The position numbers and the translations under genes are program-made. From NCBI GenBank assembly GCA_015227615.1, contig JAALGZ010000009.1, positions 1,116,001 through 1,180,000 of the forward strand: a DNA stretch of 64,000 nucleotides, written 5' to 3'. Of this stretch, positions 33,293 to 43,570 are shown one piece after another (within the stretch, counting starts at the first letter, position 1; the number at the start of each line of letters is the position of its first letter). This DNA comes from Labyrinthula sp. Ha. Lineage: Eukaryota; Sar; Bigyra; Labyrinthulida; Labyrinthulaceae. The notes under the pieces were generated by a model that had not been told where the DNA came from, ran no database searches, and saw only the letters and a list, made by a program, of their open reading frames with translations.

Positions 33293-34762
33293 ATGCAAAG
33301 AGAAACCGTTTCAATTGAAGTAGGTCAATGTGGAAACCAGATTGGTCGTTTTTGTTGGTTTCTGTGAGTTCTAGGGGAGCGTATGTGGTCTGAAATGTTA
33401 AAAGAACATGGTAGTTGCTCTAGAGTAGAGTTTAAAATTAGGTTTATGTAGGGTGGAATATTCGATATCTCATTGAATTCTTTTTTTCGGAATGAAAGGA
33501 AAAGTATAGGCGAGCAATGCCCTGTTGGAAGCAAAATTTATTCACTAAAATCAAGAGCGGTTATAATTGACACAGAAGAAGGTGACCTAAACTTCTACAT
33601 AAGTTTAGGCGTACTTAATCGAAGACTTAGCGGAAGATTAAGAGATCTGTATAGCTCAACTCAGGTAGTGTCTGATGTTTCAGGAGCAGGAAACAACTTC
33701 CTTCATGGGTACTCCCATTATGGTAAGCTACACCTGTAATGAGGAGTTTGTTTTTGTCTATAGAGACAACGCAATGGAATCGATAAGAAAAGAAGCTGAA
33801 AGATGTAGCAATCTAACAAATTTCTTGCTTTTGCACTCGCTTGGCGGAGGAACTGGAAGTGGATTTGGAACAAGGATAATAGAAGAAGTTCAGACAGTCT
33901 ATGGAAGCAAGAAAACGCTTGTAGATATCAACGTTTTTCCAGATATTAAAGGGTTTGATGATGTTGTTACTTCTCCTTACAATGCTCTTTTTTGTATATA
34001 TTTTTCTCTAAACAACATCAGCTCTCACAAAGTGCATTGAGGCTTCGGATATGGTGCTTCCTCTACAGAACCACCCAATCAATAAAGTTATACAAAGATC
34101 TAATAAAATATATCAAACGCCTCAAACGAGAATATCACGTAAAAATGACGAGAGAAATAACTTCATTGGAAAATTTATATCTTCCTTCACAGGGTATAAA
34201 ATATCTTCTTGTAACAGTTAGTTTAGAAAGAAGGCAAGAGCAGTCATCGAGTTGGTCAAGTATTCCACCGAAGCTATTGGGAAATAGTAACAGGAATATT
34301 CTTTCTGTTGCTTGCTGGAAATACCTGACAAACAGTACTAAATCCGTTGATTTTGCAAAGAAACAGTGTGGTCTTGGTCGTGGTTTTTTAAGTGATTTTA
34401 ACCCTGCTGCACAGCAAGCTGAGACAAAAGATATGTATTTTGCCTCTACATTTTCTTCGAAATATCTCAAGAACTGCAAGAGAACAGAAAATCAATCTCA
34501 TCATAATAAAAATTATATGCCCAAGCTGATTTGTTCTGACAGTTTCGAATATCAGGTTGTAGTTCGCCTAGCACTCGCGCATCGAAGCAAAAAGATGTTA
34601 AAGCAGCTGAAAGAAAGTGTAACGAAACTTCATCACAGGGTGTCTTTCGAAGGACTGTTTATTTTATAGAAAGCGTTCGTACATCATTATACAACTTTTT
34701 CTGGAGAGGATCCTTTCCCCCAGGCTTTGGAAAAGCTGGAACACTTGATTGATCTGTATTGA
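33293..34762 (+). CDS. Epsilon-tubulin, eight exons separated by seven 27-30 nt introns
   Basis: Exons: 33293-33347, 33375-33424, 33452-33581, 33609-33735, 33764-33993, 34022-34193, 34222-34639 and 34670-34762; their sum is 1275 nt, or 424 codons plus TGA. The N-terminus QRETVSIEVGQCGNQIG is the tubulin GTPase start. The family member is set by epsilon-specific text: GIFDISLNSFFRN, KIYSLKSRAVIIDTEEG, LSGRLRDLYSS, VSDVSGAGNN, the tubulin G-box LGGGTGSGFGT, DDVVTSPYNALF and the C-terminal RKAFVHHYTTFSGEDPF. Each intron boundary was chosen because it restores spacing against human epsilon-tubulin as I recall it. Epsilon-tubulin acts in centriole and basal-body triplet assembly. The protein is about 50 residues short: the stretch around the usual NLVPFP region is missing, between 34190 and 34290. 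It is divergent but apparently intact; a recent pseudogene cannot be excluded. Confidence 0.85.
33348..33374 (+). other. Epsilon-tubulin intron 1, 27 nt
   Basis: GTTTTTGTTGG...GAGTTCTAG. It removes an in-frame TGA and joins GNQIGR to ERMWSEMLKEHG. A 21-nt alternative starting at 33354 with the same acceptor would also keep the frame; 27 nt is preferred because it matches the other introns. Confidence 0.7.
33425..33451 (+). other. Epsilon-tubulin intron 2, 27 nt
   Basis: GTAGAGTTTAAAAT...TTATGTAG, phase 0. It removes an in-frame TAG and leaves six residues between KEH and GIFD, the same spacing as in human epsilon-tubulin. Confidence 0.8.
33582..33608 (+). other. Epsilon-tubulin intron 3, 27 nt
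   Basis: GTGACCTAAACTTC...AAGTTTAG. It contains no in-frame stop, but removing it turns an over-long stretch into DTEEGVLNRRLSGRLRD, which aligns without gaps to the family. Confidence 0.85.
33736..33763 (+). other. Epsilon-tubulin intron 4, 28 nt
   Basis: GTAATGAGGAG...TTTGTCTATAG. It joins HYGKLHL to DNAMESIRKEAE across a frame change; the result aligns without gaps to the family. Confidence 0.88.
33994..34021 (+). other. Epsilon-tubulin intron 5, 28 nt
   Basis: GTATATATTTTTC...AACATCAG. It joins SPYNALF to SLTKCIEASDMVLP, restoring the family spacing exactly. Confidence 0.92.
34194..34221 (+). other. Epsilon-tubulin intron 6, 28 nt (least certain)
   Basis: GTATAAAATATC...AACAGTTAG. It is needed to move from the FISSFT frame to the frame with SSIPPKLL and NILSVACW. 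The flanking protein is poorly conserved here, so the exact acceptor is uncertain; a 24-nt form ending at CAG would meet a stop. Confidence 0.6.
34640..34669 (+). other. Epsilon-tubulin intron 7, 30 nt
   Basis: GTGTCTTTCGAAGG...TTTTATAG, phase 0. It removes an in-frame TAG and joins TKLHHR to KAFVHHYTTFSGED, matching the family C-terminus. Confidence 0.9.
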
Positions 34763-34957
34763 CTAAGATCAGGTTTCTTAGATCTGATTTGTGTCTTAGT
34801 TCAGACATTTGAATACCGAATATTAAAGTTTGGCGTAATGGTTGTGTTCAGGGTATACGAATATTAATCTCTCATTCTTAGTATTAACTTAAATACTGAA
34901 TAAATAGGCTTCGACTAGTAGTTCGTATTGAAAAACTGTACAAGATAGAAAAAAATC

Positions 34958-36577
34958 TTAGACTGATGGTTTTTCTTGCACTTCAGCAGCGGCAACAACT
35001 TCGACTTCTGCATTTTCAGTTTCTAGTTCAGGCTTATATTCGTGTAGCACTTCTTTTACATTTCTTGCAACATCGTTAGCTAAGTACTTACCAATAGCCA
35101 TTTGCATAAATGCGGTTGGAATCCAGCCATATCCTGCAATAATTAACCCTGTTTGTCTATCCGGAGCAGCTGTAATAATTGCAGAAACTAAAAATGGTCC
35201 CAATCCTTTTCCAAGTTCATCAAGTAAACTTTGAAGAGCAAAAGCTGAACCTCTTGTCTCAGGTAAAGTAATTAACAACAAAATACCTTTCACAATAGGT
35301 CCAGCAAAACCAGCTAAGAAACCAGATAAAAAAAGAAAAAGAGCATAAAGTGAAGCATCAAGATCTCCGGGATTGACAACTAGCACGTAGTGAAGAAGAA
35401 AAGGTGATATAAGAGTAGTTACACCTGCAAATATTGGAGCAATAGGTCTGTATTTTCCTTCAGCTTTTTTCCATAATTTATCTTGGATGATACCTCCAAG
35501 AATTACTGAAAAGAAAGATCCAATAGAAAAAGCAAAAAGAGCTAACGCAGCCTCACCATTATCCAACTCTTTTTCTTCTTTAAAGAAGTCATTCAAAAAA
35601 ACAAGAGCAATTCCCCAAGGAAGACTTCCAGGCAATCCTTGAAAAATAATCAAAGCAACGCTTGGTCTTGATAAAAGACTTTTTAATTTTTCCCAATCAA
35701 GTGTGTGAACTTTATCTCCAATATTTGCTTCAGTAAAACCTTTTTTTTTCTTACCATTTGCTGTTATAAAATCATCTTCATCATGAAGCGCATCTTCAGC
35801 AGCACCTCTTTTTGGTTCTCTTGTTGTTATCAAATAAATAACTAAGCAATAAAAATAAAAAACAAAATATACCAACTAATAAAAATGTAGGTATAGATAC
35901 TATAAGAAAAGGTGTACGCCAATCTGGAGACATAAAATTAGCTAATACTTGTCCTGCACCTGATCCAATAGCTGTGGCAATAGCAAAAAAAGAAACTGCA
36001 CGGCCCCTAGATCCATCTCCAAAAAGATCACCCATCATAGAATACTGAATAGGCAAAGCTCCTCCAATTGCTATCCCTGTTACAGCTCTAGTTAGCCAAA
36101 GTCCCGACCAAAAATCTGCCTCGTCACCAGTTGGAACCCAGTAAGTTAGCATACAAGATATTTCACCTAAAGAATAAAAACAACAAATAAAATAATACCA
36201 AGTGTTACAGTTGCTGCAAAAACATATTTTCTATTCATAGTATCTGCTAAATAACCCACAATCATTGCAACAATCCCCCCAATTACAAAGAAGCCCAAGG
36301 AAATGTAACCTCCCAGATATGTATCCCTTTCATCATCAGTGAAATTAAACTCTTCAGCAATAACTGTGAGGTTTGGAGCTAGTAAGTTTTGATCAGCGAA
36401 AAGGAACATATTCGTTATTGTGAAAAGTACTAGTATGTAAAACCTCTGTGTGCAAGTTCTTCCACAGCATGAGCACTTTACTTGTTCTCCATAAGGTACC
36501 TCTCTTACTTTCACATCATCTTTCAAAGCTTTCTCTTCTACTTCACTCTTAGATACGCTAGGTTCTGCTAGTTCCAT
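34958..36577 (-). CDS. Major facilitator superfamily transporter, Spinster-like, two tiny introns
   Basis: Exons 36577-36199, 36166-35873 and 35841-34958 give 518 residues. After a cytosolic N-terminus with a cysteine cluster CSCCGRTC (35-42), the first helix FYILVLFTITNMFLF leads into ADQNLLAPNL, as in Spinster-type carriers. The MFS A-motif is GYLADTMNRK (108-117), followed by LWLTRAVTGIAIGGALPIQY and RGRAVSFFAIATAIGSGAGQ. A central loop of about 50 charged residues (EPKRGAAEDALHDEDDF) splits the two six-helix halves. The C-terminal tail is Glu/Val-rich. The family exports lipids or sphingolipids or other small molecules across endolysosomal or plasma membranes; the substrate here is unknown. 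It converges on epsilon-tubulin, with 195 bp between stops. Confidence 0.88.
35842..35872 (-). other. MFS gene intron 2, 31 nt
   Basis: On the coding strand it starts GTATATTTTGTTTT and ends TTTTATTGCTTAG. It joins SIPTFLLV to VIYLITTREPKRG across a frame change and falls inside a membrane helix. Confidence 0.93.
36167..36198 (-). other. MFS gene intron 1, 32 nt
   Basis: On the coding strand it starts GTATTATTTTATTTG and ends TTTATTCTTTAG. It joins ATVTLG to GEISCMLTYWVP across a frame change. Confidence 0.92.
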
Positions 36578-37139
36578 TTCTGTTTTTATGTTTGAGTTGT
36601 GTTTTCTTTATAGTTGTTCGGATTAACGGCTATAGGGGTGAATAAATATTAAACTGTACTCTTATCTGGATAAACTCAATACTGTATTACTGTATCACCT
36701 CCGGGATTACCGGTACAAAACTGGATATGAGTTCCGAAGGTTCCGCTCGGCCGAAAACTGGAATACCCAATGGCGATTTAAGTTGATGACAGAACTTTCA
36801 TTAATAAGGAAAAGTCTTATGTATTTTTTTTAAATTGAAAGAATATCTACTTGTGTTAAAAGATTTCAATGAAAACTTCTCATAGTTATTGCTAGTTCAA
36901 GATTGATATTTGGCTTTTTCTTGGATAACCAAATTGCACAGTCTGTTATTTGTAAAAGTAGGCTCAAAAAGTTTTGGTTCCAGTCTCTCAGAAGAAGACA
37001 TAACACTTCGTCCCAGGTGAAAATACTCAATAGCCATCAAAAATGCTTGTATCTTATTGTTTTGTTGTCTTATTTAAGCTTTAATCCATTATATGGAAAA
37101 TAAATTTTGGGTAAACTAAAATTTGAACACAAAGAAAAC
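36578..37139. other. Upstream region of MFS gene
   Basis: No gene. A GC-richer patch (about 36697-36770, with ACCGG and TCGGCCGA words) lies 120-190 bp upstream of the transporter start and may be regulatory; this is only a compositional hint. Confidence 0.35.
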
Positions 37140-38220
37140 GTTTTGACAAGAGGGGCATGTCAGAGCACCAACCGGCACTTCCCATTCACCGAGGTGTAAG
37201 ATTGCTATTGAATGAAAATTGCGGCAGTAAATGTTGCCACCTTCAAACCTGTAAGCTTGCACTGGTTGAGAACTGTGCCGTTATATTTCAAGTAAACGTC
37301 CGCGCACAGTGGGAGGTTGGAAAAAATTAGCAGAATGTCTCAACAATACAAGCTACTCTATCTTATGTTGGTTCACTAGTATTGTATTGAACTTTACTAA
37401 CTCACAGCCCAAGATAAAAACATTCTAAAAATATCCCCACGATAAAATTTTAGAAAAGCAAACTGAAAAAGTATTTGACATTGATACAATTTTGGGTTTC
37501 AAAACTAGAACAAATTACAGGTACTACTACTTTAATAACATTTACACACCACACTGCAAATTCGCTTAAACAATACAAAAGTTTCTACTCTAATTCGTAA
37601 AATGCCCTCTGGTCCAAAAGGAAGAAAGTTTTTCTTAATTCTAAGTGCCCTTGGCTCACATATAACACTGGACAACACTACAGTGAATGAAAAGTTTAGC
37701 TTAAGCGCGAGAACAAGCAGGGGGGAAAGACTTAATAGAGTTTCTAAACAAGTTTAACTTAGCTAGTTTAAATTCTTACTTCAAAACGGGAGCAGAGAAA
37801 ACTCATAAACATGCTAGTTACCAACAAAAAAATTCTCTTCTGCAAAGATACTCAGAAGTAAGTTTCATCATAACGTATGAGAGCCTCGTTCTTCGAAAAA
37901 TTTCATTTGAAGAAAAGCAGGAACTTGGTTCAAGTTTAGAAAACAGAGTTGAGTATGATCACGCATTCTTGGAAATAATGACATCACTTAAAGACAATAA
38001 AGTGCAACGCTAATGATACGCCGACAGAGAGTTTCAAGATTACAAGGAATTCATTATTATACTAGTCAATCGCAAGAACCTGGTTATTCAAACACCTTTA
38101 GAACTGGAAACTCAAACAACTCAATTTCACTTCAGCTTCGTGTACAATGGAAGAGAAAGACTTTCATAAAGGAAGTTCAGCAAAGTAGTTCCTGAAGCAG
38201 GTAAATATAACATTGCTCCC
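37140..38220 (+). mobile_element. Decayed LINE-like fragment, endonuclease region
   Basis: Protein-like text appears in several frames. It includes an ATG frame at 37602 (KMPSGPKGRKFFLILSALGS) and about 100 open codons from about 37700 to 38010. The latter contains GGKDLIEFLNKFNLASLNSY, which has the pattern of the LINE endonuclease core (L..F....L...N..F......T), and ends near EYDHAFLE at the place of the SDH motif. It is much more eroded than the 4.7-8.7 kb LINE and is not obviously the same family. The assignment is weak. Confidence 0.35.
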
Positions 38221-40839
38221 TCAAATCATCCTAATTTAAGTAAGAAACACTCAGTAAAAATAGAAGCTATGTTGGAAGTTAACCCCAATTCTGGAAACAG
38301 TTATCCACTGAGGAAAAGAAACTGCCCAAGAAGCTAATAAAGAACAACACTCTAAGAGGTTATAATGGCTGACTTGACCTTTAAATTTATCAAACAAATC
38401 CTTCTGTAAGAAAAAATGACATCCGCCCATATTAGAAACTTGCCAGTACAATAACAGGGACAATAAATAATATCCAGGCACCAAAACACAGCGTTTACCC
38501 ACATTCGAAACATCGATGTAAAAAGAGTAAAACTCTTTCAAAGACTTGTATCCAAGAGATAATTACTTCATAATTAACCTAGAGAATATGAGAAAATACG
38601 GATTACTGAAGTATAAGAATACCTCAATCAAACTCAGTTACCAATAAAAGAGTAAATAAAAATCATGATCAAAAAGCAGAAATGATTATTATCACCTTGT
38701 TCGGGTTATATTCCGGACAAATCTCTATTAATATTTCCATTTCATAGTGAATGCATAGAACAACGTAAGGACCAACTATCTCCTCAATAACAATAAATTG
38801 ATCCTCGATGGCTAGTTGAATTCTCCACAGCGAATTTCATAGTCATTTCCACGAATAAGAACTGCCAGACAACTGGAAGCTAAAGGTCTATTTTTTATCT
38901 GAAAAAATATATGAGTTAATAATATGAGTGGTAAATAAGAATCTTGAACTTATTGTACGAAAATATCTCATCTTATCAACCTATACTTATAAAGAACACT
39001 GGGAAGTTTAATAAATTAGAGTTACGACTCAACTACTAAACATTACACTGTTGTGGCAATGCCGAGCTTTCTTACTAATTCGTCAGATTTTAAGATAATT
39101 ATTGATTCTGTGAGTCACTGTTTTTTTGACCGACTCTGGAAGAGAAGATAGTGTCACCTAACCTTTCGCAATTATCTTCCTGTTGTATCAACATACCACC
39201 GTTTAAGCATAGCAAGAAGGTAGTACAAATGATATAGGTACCGTCAATTGAGGTATTTTGCATCAAAACTCGTTTTATTAAACCATATTTATTATTGTTT
39301 ATGACTCATTGTTAAAAGGAATTCCCCCAAATTTACAAGAAGAGTTCTGATTCTCTAACTCTAACTTCAGCATTACCCTGAACTTTACAAATAATGGCTG
39401 CATTCTCCATGATGATAGACATATGTGGAGAGCCCTGTTAAACTTATAGAGGAGTTTGTAGAAACGTAAGGTATGAGAATTAATATGGAAAGGTCGCATG
39501 TAATGGCTTTCTTCAAAATGAAAGTCCAGGTACTTATATATCTGATCAAAGAGCACATGAACTGGTCAATAACTTCATTTGCGAGATCTGTTGCAGAAAT
39601 TTTCTAATTTAAGATAACCTGTATTGTCACAATCATTGGTGCTTTGTCACGGACATAGTTTTATTAAGAAATATTGAAAACCCCCAGCTGTACCACTAGC
39701 AAAAAAGAAACTAGCTTCTAAGGCAATATAAAGTAGTTATCATTGAAGAATGCATCTCGGTAACATGGAAAGTCTTGAATCTTTCAGAAATCTTTGAGTA
39801 GAGTCTTCAGAAACTAGATGCAAAAGAAAAAATCTTCTCCTAGTAGCCATAATACCTAAGAGGCTTTAAAAACTGCCACCGATCTTCAAAAACGCAAAAA
39901 ATCTTAATTAGAATATTAGTATCATTAAAAATCTGTTTCTTTCTAAAACATTATGTAGTTGTATATCCTAGAACGTAAAGCATAGATCATAAGAAGATAA
40001 ATAGATCGACTACTAATTAGACATTAATTTTTCTCTCACAGTTTGCAGCCTAGTTGACTCTGTAATGACAGTCACGTAATCAACCATTACCAACGGAAAC
40101 TATATTCCCTTTCTGAAACAAAGAGAAGAGTCACAACCAAATTGGGTTAATATTTTCAAAACCGCAAGAAGATATTTTAGACGAGATTCTTACCAGCCCC
40201 CAACCACCGGGCGGTACCTTCCGGCCTTCGAAATTAACCTTAAAAGAAGCGACAGTAAAAATTCAAACTATATCGTTCACATTTAAGGTACCTGCTACAT
40301 TTATGGACCCTTTTCTCATATTTTCCCGTGAGCAAAATATATGAAGACAAATTTCTATTCTGGAACATTCTCTTTATAACACCCCCTTTCTGAAAGATTT
40401 AAAAAGGATCCTGTAGACCAAAACTTGAAACTTGAAGTGTATCTTCATCTACCTTAAGATACCATGGATATCCCTTAGAAATATGACTCAACTCTACTTG
40501 ACGTCTGTTTCAGCAGCTTTACACCTTTCTTACCTCTAGAAAATTTTTCTTGTAAACACTGATATATCTATAAATATGAATGGATGGGTATCAACTTAGA
40601 CCAATGCCTGAACATAGAAGTGATTGGTAGAGAATATCAGCTAATAAGCAACATGTATCTTCCTATCTACTATCAGTTTCACAATTATTCGTGTTTGAAA
40701 TAATTGACAGAACGAGAGTTTGACTCACGCCATGTTATCTACTCAATCTTTATTTTCTTGTTCATTTGGAAATAAATTTGAACAGTATATTGGGAAATTA
40801 AAACCTTGAAGGAATCCCTCATGATTAGAAAATAGATTT
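38221..40839. other. Intergenic desert
   Basis: No gene recognised. A GC-rich patch (CCACCGGGCGGTACCTTCCG, near 40205) stands out from the AT-rich flanks without explanation. Confidence 0.4.
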
Positions 40840-41360
40840 GATAAAAACTATAAATAATCATTCTATAATTATTTTGATTCTGATTATCAATAAAATAATT
40901 CGAATATTATTTTCTTCAGATGCTTTTGCTTTTATTCTGATTATCAATAGTAAATTCAACTAACCACCTTGGCTCAAAAGGCCTAAAAACATATTTTTTT
41001 CTTACGCACTGTATAAAAATCTATATGCAAGGACCAGTTGACTAGATAACCTTTCTATTATAGGGTAAAGTAAGGCCATATGCACATATTTTGAAGAATC
41101 TCATACGCTGGCAAAATAAGATACAGTTTTTTGCCACTTGGTCAAAGCTGTGGGACTCAATAAATTATTGATATTTAATTGAGTATGAATAATCTATCTA
41201 AATGGTTATGGGCTCACCATACTTCATCAATAAGAAAAGTAGTGCCAACATTATTATTGATAAATTATAAATAGATCAATCCTATCCCTGATTCGGATTA
41301 AAATTTCCCGATCAATTTTTGCTGACGATACATGCTATCGTATCAGGCTAAAGCAGCAAC
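40840..41360 (+). repeat. Dispersed repeat, copy C (diverged)
   Basis: It shares with copy B the words CTTTATTCTGATTAT, CAAAAGGCCTAAA, ATATTTTTTTC, an ACGCACTGTA/ACAGTACGC-type word, and CTGATTCGGATTAAAATTT (B: CTGATTCGGAAAATT). An imperfect hairpin, CTGACGATA against TATCGTATCAG, lies at 41323-41346. Confidence 0.35.
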
Positions 41361-42340
41361 AGTAGGTTCAGAAGGTGGGGACGTCTATTCACAGAGATAT
41401 AACTATCAGGGCTCCTGTGTCAATCCCGGGAAAATTAGTATTTGTAGTATGAAGGACCCGCATTGCAACTTAGTCTAACTTAAGTATTATGAGTTCTTAC
41501 TGGTAAAACAAAAATTTTGAATCAAATAAACAGTTATAAATAATGAGGAACTGTTAGCGGTTACAAGATAGTTACAGGTCATGAAAGAAATGCATTCTTG
41601 AGTAATTACGAGGTTGTACGCTGATGCGAACTAAACATGCCTTTCAAGCACGGTCTATAAAGGGATACACCACAGATATCGTTAGAATTGATCTAATATG
41701 TAGGGAGATGGCATAAAAGACCTGAAAAACCTCCAAATGGCAAGGAAGTTTAATCTGTACTAACTTCATAAAAAAATAGCAAGTACACAGATACCGTGAA
41801 AAAGAAGATTAATCTTGCTAGGAACTTAAGCTATAAGAAACACAGACAAAATTATGCAAAAGCTTTCCAATGAAAATAGTATTCTAAGGTTTATAGCGAA
41901 ATTAGGCTTCAAAGCTAGTTGCGCTATGTATGATTATACACCAATGGAGAAATTAGATTACTCTAGTACTGCTGCATTGTATCAAGACATCAAAATATTA
42001 TATTATTGAGACCCATTACTGATTTTCCGATCGTATTAAGTAACGTAAATACCGGAACATGACATGGTGATGTGATTTAACTTAAGAGTTGTGGTTCGAT
42101 TAGGATAAAATGGAGTGGAAACTACTTTGCGATTATTTCAATGAACTTGATCCATATATTATTATCTATGATTTATTTTGAATATATACTGATTGATCAC
42201 TCTTTACTTTCTTTTTTGGTCAATTTTATGAAACTTGGAAACAGATTGGTGAAGCCATCAACGTGTTAATGAATTTGAGATTAGAATACTATCAGACATA
42301 TTGAAGATTAGAGATGGAACAATTGGTAAAGGGAAAACAC

Positions 42341-42360
42341 ACTTAACAAATTTGTTAAGT
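42341..42360. repeat. Perfect 20-bp palindrome
   Basis: ACTTAACAAATTTGTTAAGT is its own reverse complement. It lies just before the protein-like cluster at 42.4-43.6 kb. Such a site could bind a dimeric protein or form a cruciform; chance is possible in AT-rich DNA. Confidence 0.6.
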
Positions 42361-42419
42361 TAAAGAGTGAAACGAGGCGAAATTTCTCTCTTTGGCAAAT
42401 TTTAACTACAAACAAAGGT

Positions 42420-43570
42420 CAAACATGCAACGATTTTTTTGGTCTATTCTTAACTCAACTGAATTGGTAACAGGTGATATGTTTCTGTTTCTTAGATATA
42501 TCCAGGAGGTTTATGCGCAAATTTTTTCTTTAAAACTCATTATTAAGGGTTTGAGAAAGATTTAGATTAGCAAAGCATTAGTATCTCTCGAATGAAATTT
42601 GTTCTCGGATATGATGAGATCAAGAATTTTCTCACCGCAATTAATAGTGGCGATTTTGTGTTCACTAGAAAACGACCTAAACTCTGATCATACTCCTGAA
42701 AATTTCAAAGATGATGAGCTAAAACTCTTTCTTGCCATAGAACTAATTATGTATCTAGTTAACCACTTTGACAAGAAAATATTTCTAGTGAAAACTGGGA
42801 AGGATATTCTTCTGGAAGATAGAATCTACTTTGAGCTAAAGGATTTTTTTGAATAATGTCATTACTAGTTAGGTTGATGAGAGGGTTAAGCAACCCGAAT
42901 CAGGTTATGGGATTGAAAATATCCTAAAAATGTATTATTGGGTTGCAAGTTTCTTCAACACAGTTCTCTAGGGCTATGGACATTGAATTCCCAAGAGATA
43001 AAATATAAGGAAATCGACAAGATTTCCATTTCATAATACAGGCCGGGTGGAAACCCCTTAATCCCTCGTTGAAATATTAACTAAATATAACGTAGATGTA
43101 TTAGAGCAAGGAACTTCAGAGGGACATAGCCTGAATACTCAGACGGAAACATCCATGGTATATAATGACCAAACACGCAATCCGTATAATGAGCACTTCC
43201 CCATAAAGCTTCTGGACGACCAGAACTTTCTTTTTTCTTTGTAAAAGGACAACCATCCGTTATGCATATGTCCAGAACTGACAGAGTTTCTAATAGTTAA
43301 AAACATGATGAAAGAAGTCCCGATGCCTGTAAAGAGGCGCGGTATGGTTTAGTTAGGGGAAGTAAATTAAAGTTCATAGATGATGAAGAGACAATTAAAT
43401 TAACTTTGTGGGTAAATAATTGGCAACTCCATAGAGGAAAAGGTACACATTTGCAACGTGCCGCTGCAAAAAATATTTGCGACAAATTGAACAATATTGT
43501 TTTCACTTGGGAGTTAGTACATGATAAGGTGAATAGGAATAAAGGAAAAAAAATATTTACATTACACTCG
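42420..43570 (+). other. Cluster of protein-like segments, unidentified
   Basis: Successive plus-strand segments read like protein: QRFFWSILNSTELVTGDMFL (42.43 kb), overlapping frames with DEIKNFLTAINSGDFVFTRK and DELKLFLAIELIMYLVNHFD (42.6-42.85 kb), GYGIENILKMYYWVASFF (42.9 kb), NPYNEHFPIKLLDDQNFLF (43.2 kb) and KLTLWVNNWQLHRGKGTHLQ (43.4 kb). The last lies in about 85 open codons. GC content is higher than in the surrounding DNA. I cannot assign a family. It may be a host gene with many tiny introns, or an eroded mobile element. Confidence 0.3.

Noticed and set aside
33582-33630. Alternative 28-nt intron starting at 33603 in epsilon-tubulin
   Set aside because: It would shift the frame; the 27-nt intron at 33582-33608 restores a gapless alignment.
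33293-34762. Beta- or gamma-tubulin pseudogene
   Set aside because: Residues such as SFFRN, SLKSRAVIIDTEEG and the HHY...EG-type C-terminus are epsilon-like, and all frame changes coincide with intron-sized GT...AG segments.
34958-36577. Three separate short membrane proteins in place of one transporter
   Set aside because: The pieces are consecutive parts of one MFS protein and are joined exactly by 32- and 31-nt GT...AG introns.
42420-43570. Resemblance of a Cys/His-containing stretch to a retroelement gag
   Set aside because: The similarity is a handful of residues, no other element part is visible nearby, and no end repeats were found, so no family is assigned.
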